Shown in pieces: positions 20,137 through 29,500 of a stretch of 64,000 bases of DNA. The first letter of the stretch is position 1. Each line of letters starts with the position of its first letter. This DNA comes from Sphingosinicellaceae bacterium (lineage in GTDB: Bacteria > Pseudomonadota > Alphaproteobacteria > Sphingomonadales > Sphingomonadaceae): contig CP079108.1 in NCBI GenBank assembly GCA_019285715.1, positions 3,611,001 to 3,675,000 of the forward strand, read 5' to 3'. The notes under the pieces were generated by a model that saw nothing but the letters and a program-made list of their open reading frames with translations, made no database searches and was not told where the DNA came from. The position numbers were made by a program, and so were the translations under genes.

Positions 20137-22209
20137 TCAGGCCATCTTGAGCTTGATTTCCTCGGCCACGTTCGAGGGCACTTCCTCGTAATGGCTGAAC
20201 TGCATCGTGTACTGCGCGCGACCCTGCGACATCGAGCGGAGCTGGTTGACGTAGCCGAACATGTTGGCCAGCGGCACCATCGCCTCGATCACCTGGGCGT
20301 TGCCACGGCTGTCGGTGCCCTGGATCTGGCCACGACGGCTGTTCAGGTCGCCGATGACATCGCCCATGAAGTCCTCGGGGGTGACGACCTCGACCTTCAT
20401 GACCGGCTCCAGCAGCTTGATGCCGGCCTTGGTGGCGGCTTCGCGCATGCCGCCGCGACCGGTGATCTCGAACGCCAGCGCCGACGAGTCGACGTCATGG
20501 TAGGCACCGTCATACAGGCGCGCCGTGAAGTCGATGATCGGGAAGCCGATCAGCGAACCCGAAGCGGCGACCTCGCGGATGCCCTTCTCGACCGAAGGAA
20601 TATACTCCTTCGGAATGTTGCCGCCCTTGACCTCGTCGAGGAAGATAATGCCCGAACCACGCTCGCCGGGCTCAACCGAGAACTTGATGCGGCCGAACTG
20701 GCCGGAGCCGCCCGACTGCTTCTTGTGGGTGTAGTCGACGTCGACCTTGCGGGCGAGTGATTCGCGGTACGCGACCTGCGGCGCGCCGACGTTGGCCTCG
20801 ACCTTGAACTCGCGGCGCATGCGGTCGACGAGGATCTCGAGGTGAAGCTCGCCCATGCCCTTGATGATAGTCTGGCCGCTCTCCTGGTCCGACGAGACGC
20901 GGAAGGACGGGTCCTCCTGCGCCAGGCGGTTGAGGGCGATGCCCATCTTCTCCTGGTCGGCCTTGGTCTTGGGTTCCACCGCGACCTCGATAACGGGGTC
21001 CGGGAACTCCATGCGCTCCAGGATGATCGGCTTCAGCGGCGCGCACAGCGTGTCGCCCGTGGTGACGTCCTTCAGCCCGACCAGCGCGACGATGTCGCCG
21101 GCATAGGCTTCCTTGATGTCCTCGCGGTTGTTCGCATGCATCAGCAGCATGCGGCCGATCTTCTCGCGCTTGTCCTTGACCGAGTTGAGCACGGTCGAGG
21201 CGGCTTCCATCTTGCCCGAATAGATGCGGGCAAAGGTCAGCGTGCCGACGAACGGGTCGGTCATGATCTTGAAGGCGAGCGCCGAGAACGGTGCATCGTC
21301 CGAAGCTTCGCGGATCTCGTCCTCGTCCTTCAGGTTGATGCCGTGCATCGGCGGAATGTCGAGCGGGCTCGGCAGATAGTCGACGACGGCGTCGAGCAGG
21401 GGCTGGACGCCCTTGTTCTTGAAGGCCGAGCCGCACAGCACCGGCACGAACGCGAACGCCAGCGTGCCCTTGCGGATCAGCGACTTCAGTTCAGCGGTCG
21501 TCGGCTCGGTGCCTTCGAGGTACGCCGTCATCAGGTCGTCGTCCTGCTCGACCGCCATCTCGATGAGGTCTGAGCGCGCGGCAGCGGCAGCCGCCTTCAT
21601 GTTCTCGGGGATTTCCTCATACTCGAACTTGGCGCCGAGGCTCTCCTCGAGCCAGACGATGGCGCGGTTCTCGACGAGGTCGACGAGGCCGATGAAATCA
21701 CCCTCGAGGCCGATCGGCAGGTACAGCACCGCCGGACGCGCACCGAGGCGGTCCTTGATCATCTCGACGCAGCGGTCGAAGTTCGCGCCGGTGCGGTCAA
21801 GCTTGTTGACGAAGCACATCCGCGGGACTTTGTACTTGTCGGCCTGGCGCCACACCGTCTCTGACTGCGGCTCCACGCCGGCAACGCCGTCGAAGCACGC
21901 TACCGCACCGTCGAGCACGCGCAGCGAACGCTCGACTTCGATGGTGAAGTCGACGTGGCCGGGTGTGTCGATGATGTTGATGCGGTGGTCGTTCCAGAAG
22001 CACGTCGTCGCGGCAGACGTGATCGTGATGCCCCGCTCCTGCTCTTGCTCCATCCAGTCCATCGTCGCGGTGCCTTCGTGCACTTCGCCGATCTTGTAGG
22101 ACTTGCCGGTGTAATACAGGATACGTTCGGTGGTCGTGGTTTTCCCGGCGTCGATATGCGCCATGATCCCGATGTTTCGGTACATGTTGAGCGGGGTCGT
22201 GCGAGCCAT
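20137..22209 (-). CDS. fusA: Elongation factor G
   Basis: 690 residues, full length. G1 is [19 protein letters not shown], the switch region contains [16 protein letters not shown]3 is DTPGHVDF and G4 NKLDRTGA; domains II-V follow ([31 protein letters not shown] at the end). EF-G translocates tRNA and mRNA and splits post-termination ribosomes with RRF. It follows the small membrane-protein gene by 48 bases. Confidence 0.99.
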   Translation of the reverse strand: MARTTPLNMYRNIGIMAHIDAGKTTTTERILYYTGKSYKIGEVHEGTATMDWMEQEQERGITITSAATTCFWNDHRINIIDTPGHVDFTIEVERSLRVLDGAVACFDGVAGVEPQSETVWRQADKYKVPRMCFVNKLDRTGANFDRCVEMIKDRLGARPAVLYLPIGLEGDFIGLVDLVENRAIVWLEESLGAKFEYEEIPENMKAAAAAARSDLIEMAVEQDDDLMTAYLEGTEPTTAELKSLIRKGTLAFAFVPVLCGSAFKNKGVQPLLDAVVDYLPSPLDIPPMHGINLKDEDEIREASDDAPFSALAFKIMTDPFVGTLTFARIYSGKMEAASTVLNSVKDKREKIGRMLLMHANNREDIKEAYAGDIVALVGLKDVTTGDTLCAPLKPIILERMEFPDPVIEVAVEPKTKADQEKMGIALNRLAQEDPSFRVSSDQESGQTIIKGMGELHLEILVDRMRREFKVEANVGAPQVAYRESLARKVDVDYTHKKQSGGSGQFGRIKFSVEPGERGSGIIFLDEVKGGNIPKEYIPSVEKGIREVAASGSLIGFPIIDFTARLYDGAYHDVDSSALAFEITGRGGMREAATKAGIKLLEPVMKVEVVTPEDFMGDVIGDLNSRRGQIQGTDSRGNAQVIEAMVPLANMFGYVNQLRSMSQGRAQYTMQFSHYEEVPSNVAEEIKLKMA

Positions 22210-22257
22210 TTCGGGCAGTCCTAAATCAGCGTTGTGCTTGCGAATTCGACGATGTGA

Positions 22258-22470
22258 TCAGGGGAAGAACAGCTTGGTGATCGCTGCTCCTGCCCCCAGC
22301 AAGGCCGCCGTCGCGAGCATTGCCTGAAAGATCATCGCGCGCGGCAGAAATTCAACCTCGGCTGCAATCTTCCGCACTTCAACACGCGTTTTCGAGATTT
22401 CCTCGAGCGTCTTGTCGATGCGCGCGATCTGCTCGCGCAGGTCGAGCGAAGGTTCCAGCTGGGTTGCCAT
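22258..22470 (-). CDS. Small membrane protein with coiled coil, inserted between rpsG and fusA
   Basis: 70 residues from ATG at 22470 (AGGAGG 6 bases upstream, a very strong ribosome site). The first ~45 residues, LDLREQIARIDKTLEEISKT plus RVEVRKIAAEVEFLPR, are charged and heptad-like, so a coiled coil is likely. The last ~22, MIFQAMLATAALLGAGAAITKL, form one transmembrane helix followed by FFP. An inner-membrane protein with a cytoplasmic helix would fit. I do not recognise a family. It is co-oriented with rpsG (22 bases upstream) and fusA, so it should be expressed at ribosomal-protein levels. Confidence 0.75.
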   Translation of the reverse strand: MATQLEPSLDLREQIARIDKTLEEISKTRVEVRKIAAEVEFLPRAMIFQAMLATAALLGAGAAITKLFFP

Positions 22471-22492
22471 GCCGCCTCCTAGCACATCCCGC

Positions 22493-22963
22493 CTACCAGC
22501 GGTAATGCGAGAAGGCGCGGTTGGCTTCGGCCATGCGATGCGAGTCTTCGCGCTTCTTGACCGCGGTACCGCGGTTATTGGCGGCGTCGACCAGTTCACC
22601 CGACAGGCGCTGGGCCATCGTGTGCTCCGAGCGGTTGCGCGCGGCACCGATCAGCCAGCGAATGGCCAGGGCCTGCGAACGCTCGGGACGAACCTCGACG
22701 GGGACCTGGTACGTCGCACCACCGACGCGGCGGCTGCGCACCTCGATGCCCGGGCGGACGTTCGCCAGTGCATCGTGGAACACGCCGATCGGATCGCGAC
22801 GGGTCTTCGACTCGACGGTCTCGAGGGCATTGTAGACGATCGACTCAGCGACCGACTTCTTGCCTTCGACCATGACGAGATTCATGAACTTGGAAAGGAT
22901 GACATCCCCGAAACGGGGATCGGGGAGAATTTCGCGCTTCTCCGGGCGACGACGACGGGCCAT
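22493..22963 (-). CDS. rpsG: 30S ribosomal protein S7
   Basis: 156 residues: [44 protein letters not shown], and the C-terminal [18 protein letters not shown]-type sequence ([20 protein letters not shown]). S7 nucleates the head of the small subunit. Second gene of the str operon, 11 bases after rpsL; the next gene is not fusA but a 70-codon membrane-protein gene. Confidence 0.98.
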   Translation of the reverse strand: MARRRRPEKREILPDPRFGDVILSKFMNLVMVEGKKSVAESIVYNALETVESKTRRDPIGVFHDALANVRPGIEVRSRRVGGATYQVPVEVRPERSQALAIRWLIGAARNRSEHTMAQRLSGELVDAANNRGTAVKKREDSHRMAEANRAFSHYRW

Positions 22964-22974
22964 CTATCTGATCC

Positions 22975-23346
22975 TTACTTAGGCCGCTTCGCGCCGTACT
23001 TCGAGCGCGACTGCTTGCGGTCCTTGACGCCCTGGGTGTCGAGCTGGCCACGGATGATGTGGTAGCGCACGCCGGGAAGGTCCTTGACGCGACCGCCGCG
23101 GATCATGACGACCGAGTGCTCCTGGAGGTTGTGCTTCTCACCCGGGATGTATCCGATGACCTCGAAGCCGTTGGTCAGGCGCAGCTTGGCGACCTTGCGG
23201 AGTGCCGAGTTCGGCTTCTTCGGGGTCGTCGTGTAGACGCGCGTGCAGACGCCGCGCTTCTGCGGGCAGGCTTCCATCGCGGGAACCTTGTTGCGGGCCT
23301 TCTGCGGCTCGCGACCCTTGCGGATCAGCTGGTTAATCGTTGGCAT
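22975..23346 (-). CDS. rpsL: 30S ribosomal protein S12
   Basis: 123 residues: [68 protein letters not shown] split at its conserved PGVRYH. Both streptomycin-relevant lysines, in TTPKKPNS and GGRVKDLPG, are wild-type. S12 monitors codon-anticodon pairing. First gene of the str operon; the 250 bases upstream to tRNA-Ser must hold its promoter, but I see no clear consensus there. Confidence 0.98.
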   Translation of the reverse strand: MPTINQLIRKGREPQKARNKVPAMEACPQKRGVCTRVYTTTPKKPNSALRKVAKLRLTNGFEVIGYIPGEKHNLQEHSVVMIRGGRVKDLPGVRYHIIRGQLDTQGVKDRKQSRSKYGAKRPK

Positions 23347-23596
23347 GCGTTCACGTCACCTTATCTGTTCGGTCAGACCGATCCCCAACGGACCGATCTC
23401 ACCTACTCCAGCCTTGCACCACCCTCACGGCATAAGCGCGAAAGGCCCCATCTCTGAGGCCCGTCGCGCGCGGCACAGCCTGTCGTTGCACGTTTCCGAC
23501 ACCGGCGGGCCGAGTCTCATGGACCCCACCGCCGAACGGAAGCGGGCCTTTACTGGAAGGTCCGCCGCCAGTCAACGGGTGCACCGCGAGGCCCCG

Positions 23597-23686
<90 letters not shown>

Positions 23687-23829
23687 GCGAGGCGTTGTCG
23701 GGGCCGCTGGCCCGGTCGAGCCGGGGCCTATAGACCGGCCGAGCGGCGCTTGCCAAGCCTTGGCAGCGCCCGGCCCTTCACGAAACCCGACATGCGCCTA
23801 TATGTTGTGCAGTAGAGAGGCGTACCACC

Positions 23830-24210
23830 ATGACGATTTCCGGTTCAGAGAACGACGAGATGGCGACGCCGGAAGGCAATGTCGCGGCGACCGCCAGCTT
23901 CGGCATCGGCGAGATCGTGCGCCACAAGCTGTTTCCGTTCCGCGGCGTGATCTTCGATGTCGACGCCGAGTTCGCCAACTCCGACGAGTGGTGGGAGGCG
24001 ATTCCCGAGCCGGTGCGCCCGCGCAAGGATCAGCCGTTCTACCACCTCCTCGCCGAGAACGACGACGCCGCCTATGTCGCCTACGTCAGCCAGCAGAATT
24101 TGATCCGCGAAGGCGACGGCGCCGAGGAAGTCGGCCACCCCGCAATCAAGCAGATGTTCGGCGCGTTCGAGGGCGGCCGCTACATGCTGCGTCCCGAGGT
24201 GCGGAACTAG
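23830..24210 (+). CDS. hspQ: Heat shock protein HspQ
   Basis: 126 residues. After a 20-residue tail, ASFGIGEIVRHKLFPFRGVIFDVD opens the HspQ (YccV-like, hemimethylated-DNA-binding) domain; then QPFYHLLAENDDAAYVAYVSQQNL is its second motif. In E. coli HspQ is a specificity-enhancing factor and substrate of Lon protease. It converges with coq7, and a 103-base palindromic repeat fills the space between them. Confidence 0.85.
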   Translation: MTISGSENDEMATPEGNVAATASFGIGEIVRHKLFPFRGVIFDVDAEFANSDEWWEAIPEPVRPRKDQPFYHLLAENDDAAYVAYVSQQNLIREGDGAEEVGHPAIKQMFGAFEGGRYMLRPEVRN

Positions 24211-24213
24211 ACC

Positions 24214-24316
24214 GACGGCAATGTCATCCCGGGCTCGATCCGGGACCCAGCTAACCCAGCGCTCGAACTCCGGAGTTAGCTGGGTCCCGGGTCGAGCCCG
24301 GGATGACATTGCCGTC
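24214..24316. repeat. Palindromic repeat, family 1 copy A
   Basis: The two 42-base arms (24214-24255 and 24275-24316) are inverted complements with one mismatch and a 19-base loop. They contain the GTCATCCCGGGCTCGA core. The copy lies between the converging hspQ and coq7, starting 3 bases after the hspQ stop and running two bases into the coq7 stop. Related palindromes are at 29370 and 41884. A bidirectional terminator/mRNA-stabiliser is likely. Confidence 0.85.
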
Positions 24317-24863
24317 AGATTCGCTTCGTCACGCCGATCGCGACACGGCATCCTGCGCGGATCACCGCGCTGAGCAGCGGGTAGCCGCCCATCTCCTCGG
24401 CCCCGTGCGCGATCGCGGTCGCCTTGTGCTCGACCTCCTCGGCCTGGAAGTCCGCGATGTGCGCCTCGAGTTCGGGGTCGCTGCCCGCGAGCGCGTCGCG
24501 CTGGGACTGGTAGTGCGCGTCGATCTCGGTCTCGACGGCGGCCGTGCACGCCATCGCCGCCTTGGGGCCGAGCAGCGCCGTCGCCACGCCGAGCGCATAG
24601 CCCGCAACGTGCCACACCGGCTGCAGCAGCGTCGGCCGTACCCGGCGCTCGGTCAGCAGGCGCTCGAAGACTTCGAGGTGGCGCTGCTCCTGGAACTTCA
24701 TCCGCGCAATCTCGGCACTGCCCGGCGCGCGGCCGCCCATCACCGCCAGCTGCCCGGCATAGATTCGCGCCGCGCCGTACTCGCCCGCGTGGTCGACGCG
24801 GATCATCTGGGCGGTGCTCTCCCGGCGGTCGCCCGGCAGTGCTAGCGTTTTCTCAGTAGCCAC
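24315..24863 (-). CDS. coq7: Demethoxyubiquinone hydroxylase (Coq7 family)
   Basis: 182 residues. A di-iron hydroxylase of ubiquinone biosynthesis at the membrane: MIRVDHAGEYGAARIYAGQ gives the first Glu ligand, FQEQRHLEVFERLL the E..H pair, and ETEIDAHYQSQ plus FQAEEVEHKATA the second-half ligands. The GTG at 24863 is chosen because GGAGGCG lies 6 bases upstream; an ATG at 24806 would remove 19 residues that Coq7 proteins of this group usually have. It overlaps the dsbB end by 22 bases. Confidence 0.92.
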   Translation of the reverse strand: MATEKTLALPGDRRESTAQMIRVDHAGEYGAARIYAGQLAVMGGRAPGSAEIARMKFQEQRHLEVFERLLTERRVRPTLLQPVWHVAGYALGVATALLGPKAAMACTAAVETEIDAHYQSQRDALAGSDPELEAHIADFQAEEVEHKATAIAHGAEEMGGYPLLSAVIRAGCRVAIGVTKRI

Positions 24864-25303
24864 AACGCGCCTCCAGCGATCCCGAACGACAGGACCCCGT
24901 TCCACCCTGCCATCGAAAGCCCGAACAGGGACCACGCCGCCGTGTCGCAGCGGACCAGCGCGGTCGCCATCACCTGCGCCATGATGTCGGCGCTGCTGCC
25001 GCCGTTGAACGCTGCGCTGCACGCCGTCGGCCCAGTCCACCAGTGCAGCTCGACGCCCATGTGGAAGAAACCGATTGCGCCACTGGTGAGCGTTGCCAGC
25101 GCCGCCAGCGTCACGACGACGCGGTTGCTGCGCAATGCCCAGGCCAGCAGGCCGAGCACAATCGCCGCGAGGTGCGGCCAGCGCTGCCACAGGCACATCT
25201 CGCACGGCGCGAGCCCGCCGACGTGCTGGAACAGCAATGCCCCGCCGAGCAGCGCGCTCGACCCGAGCAGGACGAGGGCGTTGGCGACTTGATTAGAGCG
25301 CAT
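24842..25303 (-). CDS. dsbB: Disulfide bond formation protein B
   Basis: 153 residues with four hydrophobic segments. The periplasmic CxxC pair is in GGLAPCEMCLWQRWPH, which includes the W next to the redox-active Cys and the quinone-proximal region. A second pair is less clear: GPTACSAA and LVRCDTAA give two further cysteines, as in the short DsbB form. DsbB reoxidises DsbA using ubiquinone, which fits its position next to coq7. The start at 25303 overlaps the YqaA-like stop by 11 bases. Confidence 0.88.
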   Translation of the reverse strand: MRSNQVANALVLLGSSALLGGALLFQHVGGLAPCEMCLWQRWPHLAAIVLGLLAWALRSNRVVVTLAALATLTSGAIGFFHMGVELHWWTGPTACSAAFNGGSSADIMAQVMATALVRCDTAAWSLFGLSMAGWNGVLSFGIAGGALWLLRKR

Positions 25304-25862
25304 AGCGAACCACCACGAACACCGCGAGCAGGCCCGCGACAGCAATCGCCACCGAATGGAAGTGGCGTTCGATATAGCCCTGTGCGGCGCGGCCATAGTA
25401 TTTGAGCAGCAGTGCCACGACGAGAAAGCGCCCGCCGCGCCCGATGACCGAGGCGGTCAGCGCCCCGAGCAGGCCGAGATGGACACTGCCCGCAGCAATC
25501 GCCGCGGGCATCGGCGCGACGAGGAAGGCGAGCGGCCACAGTAAGGCATTGCCGGCGACGGCGCGCCCGAACTCCTCGAACTCGGCGGTGCGGCCGGTCA
25601 CTTCCAGGATCGGCACGCCGACGCGCTCGAACAGGAACGCGCCGATGTAATAGGCAATGACCGCCCCTGCGGCCGAAGCGATGGTGCCGAGCGCGGCGTA
25701 GCGGAGCGCATGCCGGGGCCGTGCGATCGACATCGGCAGCTGCATCAGCTCGGGCGGTACGGTGAAGAACGCACCGTCGATGAAGGCGACGGTCGCCAGC
25801 CACAGCGGCGCGGCGGGGCGCCCGGCCAGTTCGAGCATCCGGTCGTAGAGGCGGCGCAGCAC
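25293..25862 (-). CDS. YqaA-family membrane protein (SNARE-associated/VTT type)
   Basis: 189 residues with about five hydrophobic segments. WLATVAFIDGAFFTVPPELM and the G....GRGGRFLVVALLLKYYG near the end are typical of YqaA/DedA-like VTT proteins, which are inner-membrane proteins possibly moving lipids or ions. The GTG at 25862 (GGAGC upstream) is preferred; a GTG at 25913 would put the start 5 bases after the RelA/SpoT stop but lacks a ribosome site. It is tightly packed with dsbB and coq7. Confidence 0.78.
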   Translation of the reverse strand: MLRRLYDRMLELAGRPAAPLWLATVAFIDGAFFTVPPELMQLPMSIARPRHALRYAALGTIASAAGAVIAYYIGAFLFERVGVPILEVTGRTAEFEEFGRAVAGNALLWPLAFLVAPMPAAIAAGSVHLGLLGALTASVIGRGGRFLVVALLLKYYGRAAQGYIERHFHSVAIAVAGLLAVFVVVRYAL

Positions 25863-25917
25863 GGCAGCTCCGTCGGTTGGACCGGCGCACCGGCGGCGCG
25901 CGGCGTCTAGCACCCGC

Positions 25918-28020
25918 TCAGGTCGCGGTCACCCTCTCAACCGACACGACCGCCGGCGCCGCCTTCAACGCAGCGGTGATCGCGTTCAATTGCTGCAGGT
26001 CGACGACCTCGATGTCGATGATGTCGGTGTGGAACTCGCGGTCGCGGTGCTTCAGCGACAGGTTGACGATGTTGCCGGCGTGGCCCGCGATGATGTTGGC
26101 GACCGCCGCCAGCGCACCCGGCTGGTTGTGGACGACGGTGGCGACGCGCGCCGTGGCCCCCGGGCTCTCGGGGTCCCAAGCGAGGTCGAGCCGGTCGCCC
26201 GCCTCGCGCTCGAGCACCGGGCATTCGAGCGCATGAACCTCGACCCCCTGCCCCGGCCGCGACAGCCCGGCGATGCGGTCGCCCGGCACCGGGTGGCAGC
26301 ACGACGCGAGGTGGAAGGCGGCACCCTCGCTTAGCCCCTTGATCGGGATCGCGGGCGCGGCCTTGGTCTTGCGCGGCTTGCGCGTGCCCTCGGTCGAGCC
26401 CGGGTGCAGCGCCTCGCGCAGCGCCGTTTCGCCAACCGTCTGGCGGGCGAGCGCGACGAACAGCGCAGAGCGGTCGGGCAGCTTGAGCCGGGTCAGCGCG
26501 GCACCCACCGCCTCGTCGCTGTCGAGCAATTTGTAGCGGGTCAGCACCGCGTCGAACAACTGACGGCCCATGGTGAGCTGGGCGTCGCGCTCGCGGGCCC
26601 GGACCTGGCGGCGCACCGCGGCGCGCGCCTTCGGGGTCACCACGAAACTCTCCCACGCCGGGTCGGGCGCCCGGACCTTGGAACGCAGGATCTCGACCTG
26701 GTCGCCGTTGACCAGCCGGGTCCGCAGCGGCACGTCGCGGCCGTTGACGCGCGCGCCGATGCAGGTGTCGCCGATCTCCGAATGGAGCTGATAGGCAAAG
26801 TCGACCGGAGTCGCGCCCTTGGGCAGCGGTTGCAGCGCGCCCTTCGGGGTGAACACGAAGACCTGGTCCTCGAACATCGCCATGCGGGTATTCTCGAGCA
26901 CCTCCTGCGGGGTCTGCGCGTGCTCGAGCATCTCGACGAGGTCGGCGAGCCACGGATAGCTTTCGCGTGCTGCGGCACCCTCGTCGCCCTGCTTGTAGGC
27001 CCAGTGCGCGGCGACCCCGAGTTCGGCCTCGGCATGCATCGCGGCATCGCGGATCTGGATCTCGATTCGGGTGCCCTCGCTGTAGAACACCGTGGTGTGG
27101 AGCGAGCGGTAGCCGTTGCGCTTGGGCGTCGAGATGAAGTCCTTGAAGCGCCCGAACACCATCTTCCAGTGCTGGTGGATGATGCCGAGCGCGCGGTAGC
27201 AGTCGGCGGGCGAGGTCGTCACCACCCGGAACGCCATGACGTCGGACAGCGCCTCGAAGGCGACGCGGTGGCCCTCCATCTTGCGCCAGATCGAGAATGG
27301 CCGCTTCTCGCGGCCCTGCACGGTCGCCTCGACGCCGTGCTTGGCCAGCTGCGTCCGGATGTCGTTCGAAATCCGCGCCACCATATCGCCGCCGCCGGCG
27401 CGCAGCCGGTCGAGCCGCGCGACGATCGAGGCGTGCGCCTCCGGCTCGACCTCGCGGAAGCCGAGCTCGTTCAGCTCGTCCATGACCTCGTACATGCCGA
27501 TCCGCCCGGCCAGCGGCGCATAGATGTCCATCGTCTCGCGCGCGATCCGACGGCGCTTGTCGGGATTCTTGATGTGGACCAGCGTCCGCATGTTGTGCAG
27601 GCGGTCGGCCAGCTTGACGAGCAGCACGCGGATATCGTCCGACATCGCCAGCAGGAACTTGCGGAGGTTCTCGGCCGCGCGCTCGTCGTCGGACTGCGCC
27701 TCGATCTTCGACAGCTTGGTGACCCCGTCGACGAGCCGCCCGACGCTCTTGCCGAACAGCCGGTCGATCTCGTCCTGGGTCGCGACGGTGTCCTCGATGG
27801 TGTCGTGGAGAATGCCGGTAGCGATCGTCTCGACGTCGAGGTGAAGGTCCGTGAGGATGCCCGCGACCTCGATCGGGTGGCTGAAATACGGGTCGCCCGA
27901 GGCGCGCAGCTGCGCGCCGTGCGCCTTCAGCGAGAAGACATAGGCCCGGTTGAGCAGGTCCTCGTCGGCCTGCGGGTCGTACGCCTTGACGCGCTCGACG
28001 AGTTCGTACTGACGGAGCAT
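25918..28020 (-). CDS. Bifunctional (p)ppGpp synthetase/hydrolase, RelA/SpoT homologue
   Basis: 700 residues. An HD hydrolase domain comes first (HPIEVAGILTDL, GILHDTIEDT, KLADRLHNMRTL all intact). Next is the synthetase (YRSLHTTVF; EIQIRDAAMHAEAELGVAAHW). TGS (about 390-450, VFVFTPKGALQPLPKGATPVDFAY) and a C-terminal ACT domain (about 625-700) follow. It is the alphaproteobacterial single Rel enzyme controlling the stringent response, and a cytoplasmic/ribosome-associated protein. It is followed by yqaA-dsbB-coq7 in the same direction, and rpoZ lies upstream, as in many proteobacteria. Confidence 0.97.
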   Translation of the reverse strand: MLRQYELVERVKAYDPQADEDLLNRAYVFSLKAHGAQLRASGDPYFSHPIEVAGILTDLHLDVETIATGILHDTIEDTVATQDEIDRLFGKSVGRLVDGVTKLSKIEAQSDDERAAENLRKFLLAMSDDIRVLLVKLADRLHNMRTLVHIKNPDKRRRIARETMDIYAPLAGRIGMYEVMDELNELGFREVEPEAHASIVARLDRLRAGGGDMVARISNDIRTQLAKHGVEATVQGREKRPFSIWRKMEGHRVAFEALSDVMAFRVVTTSPADCYRALGIIHQHWKMVFGRFKDFISTPKRNGYRSLHTTVFYSEGTRIEIQIRDAAMHAEAELGVAAHWAYKQGDEGAAARESYPWLADLVEMLEHAQTPQEVLENTRMAMFEDQVFVFTPKGALQPLPKGATPVDFAYQLHSEIGDTCIGARVNGRDVPLRTRLVNGDQVEILRSKVRAPDPAWESFVVTPKARAAVRRQVRARERDAQLTMGRQLFDAVLTRYKLLDSDEAVGAALTRLKLPDRSALFVALARQTVGETALREALHPGSTEGTRKPRKTKAAPAIPIKGLSEGAAFHLASCCHPVPGDRIAGLSRPGQGVEVHALECPVLEREAGDRLDLAWDPESPGATARVATVVHNQPGALAAVANIIAGHAGNIVNLSLKHRDREFHTDIIDIEVVDLQQLNAITAALKAAPAVVSVERVTAT

Positions 28021-28089
28021 GCCCTCAACGTAGTGGAGAAGTGCAGCAGGGCAATGGAATTGAAGTTAATGGAATCGCAACGATGACGC

Positions 28090-28133
28090 AGCCGCGGTCG
28101 GGCTAGCGGACGACCGCTAGCCCGACCGCGGCT
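28090..28133. terminator. Perfect 20-bp hairpin just after rpoZ
   Basis: The arm at 28090-28109 (AGCCGCGGTCGGGCTAGCGG) pairs without mismatch to 28114-28133, across a loop ACGA. The last paired base falls in the rpoZ stop codon. In the transcribed direction only CTGCGTC follows, without a U-run, so it would be a factor-assisted terminator or an RNA 3'-end stabiliser between rpoZ and the RelA/SpoT gene. Confidence 0.6.
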
Positions 28134-28474
28134 TACTCGTAATCCGGACCCATGTTCTGGTTGCGCGGCGGCTGCGCGGCCGTAAGCCGGAGCGCTTCGG
28201 CCGAGGCGGCGAGCGAGCCGACCGCGTCCGGGGTCTCGTCGTTGTCGGCGATGACACGCTGCATCGAAGCGATCAGCGACTCCGCGAGGATCGCGGGCGA
28301 GACTGTCTCCTCGGCGATCTCGCGCAGGGCGACGACGGGGTTCTTGTCGCGGTCGCGGTCGATCGTCAGTTCGCCGCCGCTGCTGATCTGGCGGGCGCGC
28401 TGGCCGGCGGCGAGCACGAGCTCGAAGCGGTTCGGAATCTTGTCGACGCAATCTTCGACGGTAACGCGCGCCAT
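28133..28474 (-). CDS. rpoZ: DNA-directed RNA polymerase subunit omega
   Basis: 113 residues: [29 protein letters not shown], and the middle [17 protein letters not shown] are diagnostic. The omega subunit wraps the beta-prime C-terminus and helps assembly and ppGpp response. Its place just upstream of the RelA/SpoT gene is conserved. The C-terminal ~45 residues ([21 protein letters not shown]) are a variable Ala-rich tail. Confidence 0.95.
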   Translation of the reverse strand: MARVTVEDCVDKIPNRFELVLAAGQRARQISSGGELTIDRDRDKNPVVALREIAEETVSPAILAESLIASMQRVIADNDETPDAVGSLAASAEALRLTAAQPPRNQNMGPDYE

Positions 28475-28634
28475 CTGCTACTCCGGGGTGTTCTGGAAGG
28501 CCGCGTCGGCTACAGCCACCCGGCTCTCAAGTCAAGGTTTTGCCTTGACCTCGCCCCCCGACGCCGCTAACGCCCCCGCTTCGCAATTGGCCCTGCACCC
28601 CCGGTGAAGCAGTGGCCGCGCATGGCAGTTCCTT

Positions 28635-28687
28635 AGGCAGGAGCTCGGTCATGCGGTGCGAGACCGGGGTATGCGGGCATCCTGCCT
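28635..28687 (+). promoter_or_regulatory. Candidate structured 5' leader of rpsD
   Basis: An 8-bp closing stem, AGGCAGGA (28635-28642) with TCCTGCCT (28680-28687), encloses a 7-bp stem: CTCGGTC (28644-28650) with GACCGGG (28662-28668, one G-U). It ends 24 bases before the rpsD ATG. S4 binds its own message in other bacteria, and this could be an analogous autoregulatory leader. That role is inference. Confidence 0.4.
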
Positions 28688-28711
28688 GCAGTCAAAGCGA
28701 ATTGGACCGAC

Positions 28712-29323
28712 ATGACCAAGCGTACCAGTGCGAAGTACAAGCTCGACCGCCGTATGGGTGAGAACATCTGGGGCCGCCCGAAGTCGCCCGTCAACAAGCG
28801 CGAATACGGTCCCGGCCAACACGGCCAGCGCCGCAAGTCGAAGCTGTCGGACTTCGGCATCCAGCTCAAGGCGAAGCAGAAGCTCAAGGGCTATTACGGC
28901 GACGTCACCGAGAAGCAGTTCCGCGCCACCTACGCCGAGGCCGTCCGCCTCAAGGGTGACACGTCGCAGAACCTGATCGGCCTGCTCGAGCGCCGCCTCG
29001 ACATGGTCGTCTACCGCGCCAAGTTCGTGCCGACGATCTTCGCGGCGCGCCAGCTCGTCAACCACGGCCACGTCATGGTCAACGGTCGCCGCTGCAACAT
29101 CGCCTCGGCGCGCGTCTCGCCGGGTGACACCATCGAGCTCGGCAGCAAGGCCAAGGACATGGCGCTGGTCATCGAAGCCCAGGGCCTCGCCGAGCGCGAG
29201 ACCCCCGAGTACGTCGCCGTCGAAGGCACCAAGGCCACCTACGTCCGCGTCCCGACGCTGGACGAGGTTCCCTACGCGGTGAAGATGGAGCCGAACCTGG
29301 TCGTCGAGTTCTACTCGCGCTAA
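28712..29323 (+). CDS. rpsD: 30S ribosomal protein S4
   Basis: 203 residues: [41 protein letters not shown], and an S4 domain at about residues 95-160 ([30 protein letters not shown]). S4 nucleates 16S rRNA folding and forms part of the mRNA entry helicase. The S4 of this form has no zinc cysteines. Alone here rather than in the alpha operon, as is normal in alphaproteobacteria. Confidence 0.98.
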   Translation: MTKRTSAKYKLDRRMGENIWGRPKSPVNKREYGPGQHGQRRKSKLSDFGIQLKAKQKLKGYYGDVTEKQFRATYAEAVRLKGDTSQNLIGLLERRLDMVVYRAKFVPTIFAARQLVNHGHVMVNGRRCNIASARVSPGDTIELGSKAKDMALVIEAQGLAERETPEYVAVEGTKATYVRVPTLDEVPYAVKMEPNLVVEFYSR

Positions 29324-29369
29324 ATCCGAACTGCGGTCGCGATTAGCGGCTGCGTCCCAACTTACTCCC

Positions 29370-29443
29370 GTCATCCCCGCGCAGGTGGGCACCCATCACC
29401 CCGCAATGTCGTGGTGATGGGTCCCCGCCTTCGCGGGGATGAC
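29370..29443. repeat. Palindromic repeat, family 1 copy B
   Basis: Left arm 29370-29400 (GTCATCCCCGCGCAGG...) and right arm 29413-29443 (...CGCGGGGATGAC) are 31-base inverted complements with three mismatches. A partial direct copy, GGGGATGACGTGCG, follows at 29454-29467. It lies between the converging rpsD and DsbA-like genes. Confidence 0.8.
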
Positions 29444-29500
29444 GTGCGTCCGGGGGGATGACGTGCGTTTGCGGGAGGCGGCGCGCGTCTGGCCTACCCC

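Noticed and set aside
26404-28086. A 560-codon plus-strand frame opposite the RelA/SpoT gene
   Set aside because: Shadow frame; the minus strand encodes a full Rel enzyme.
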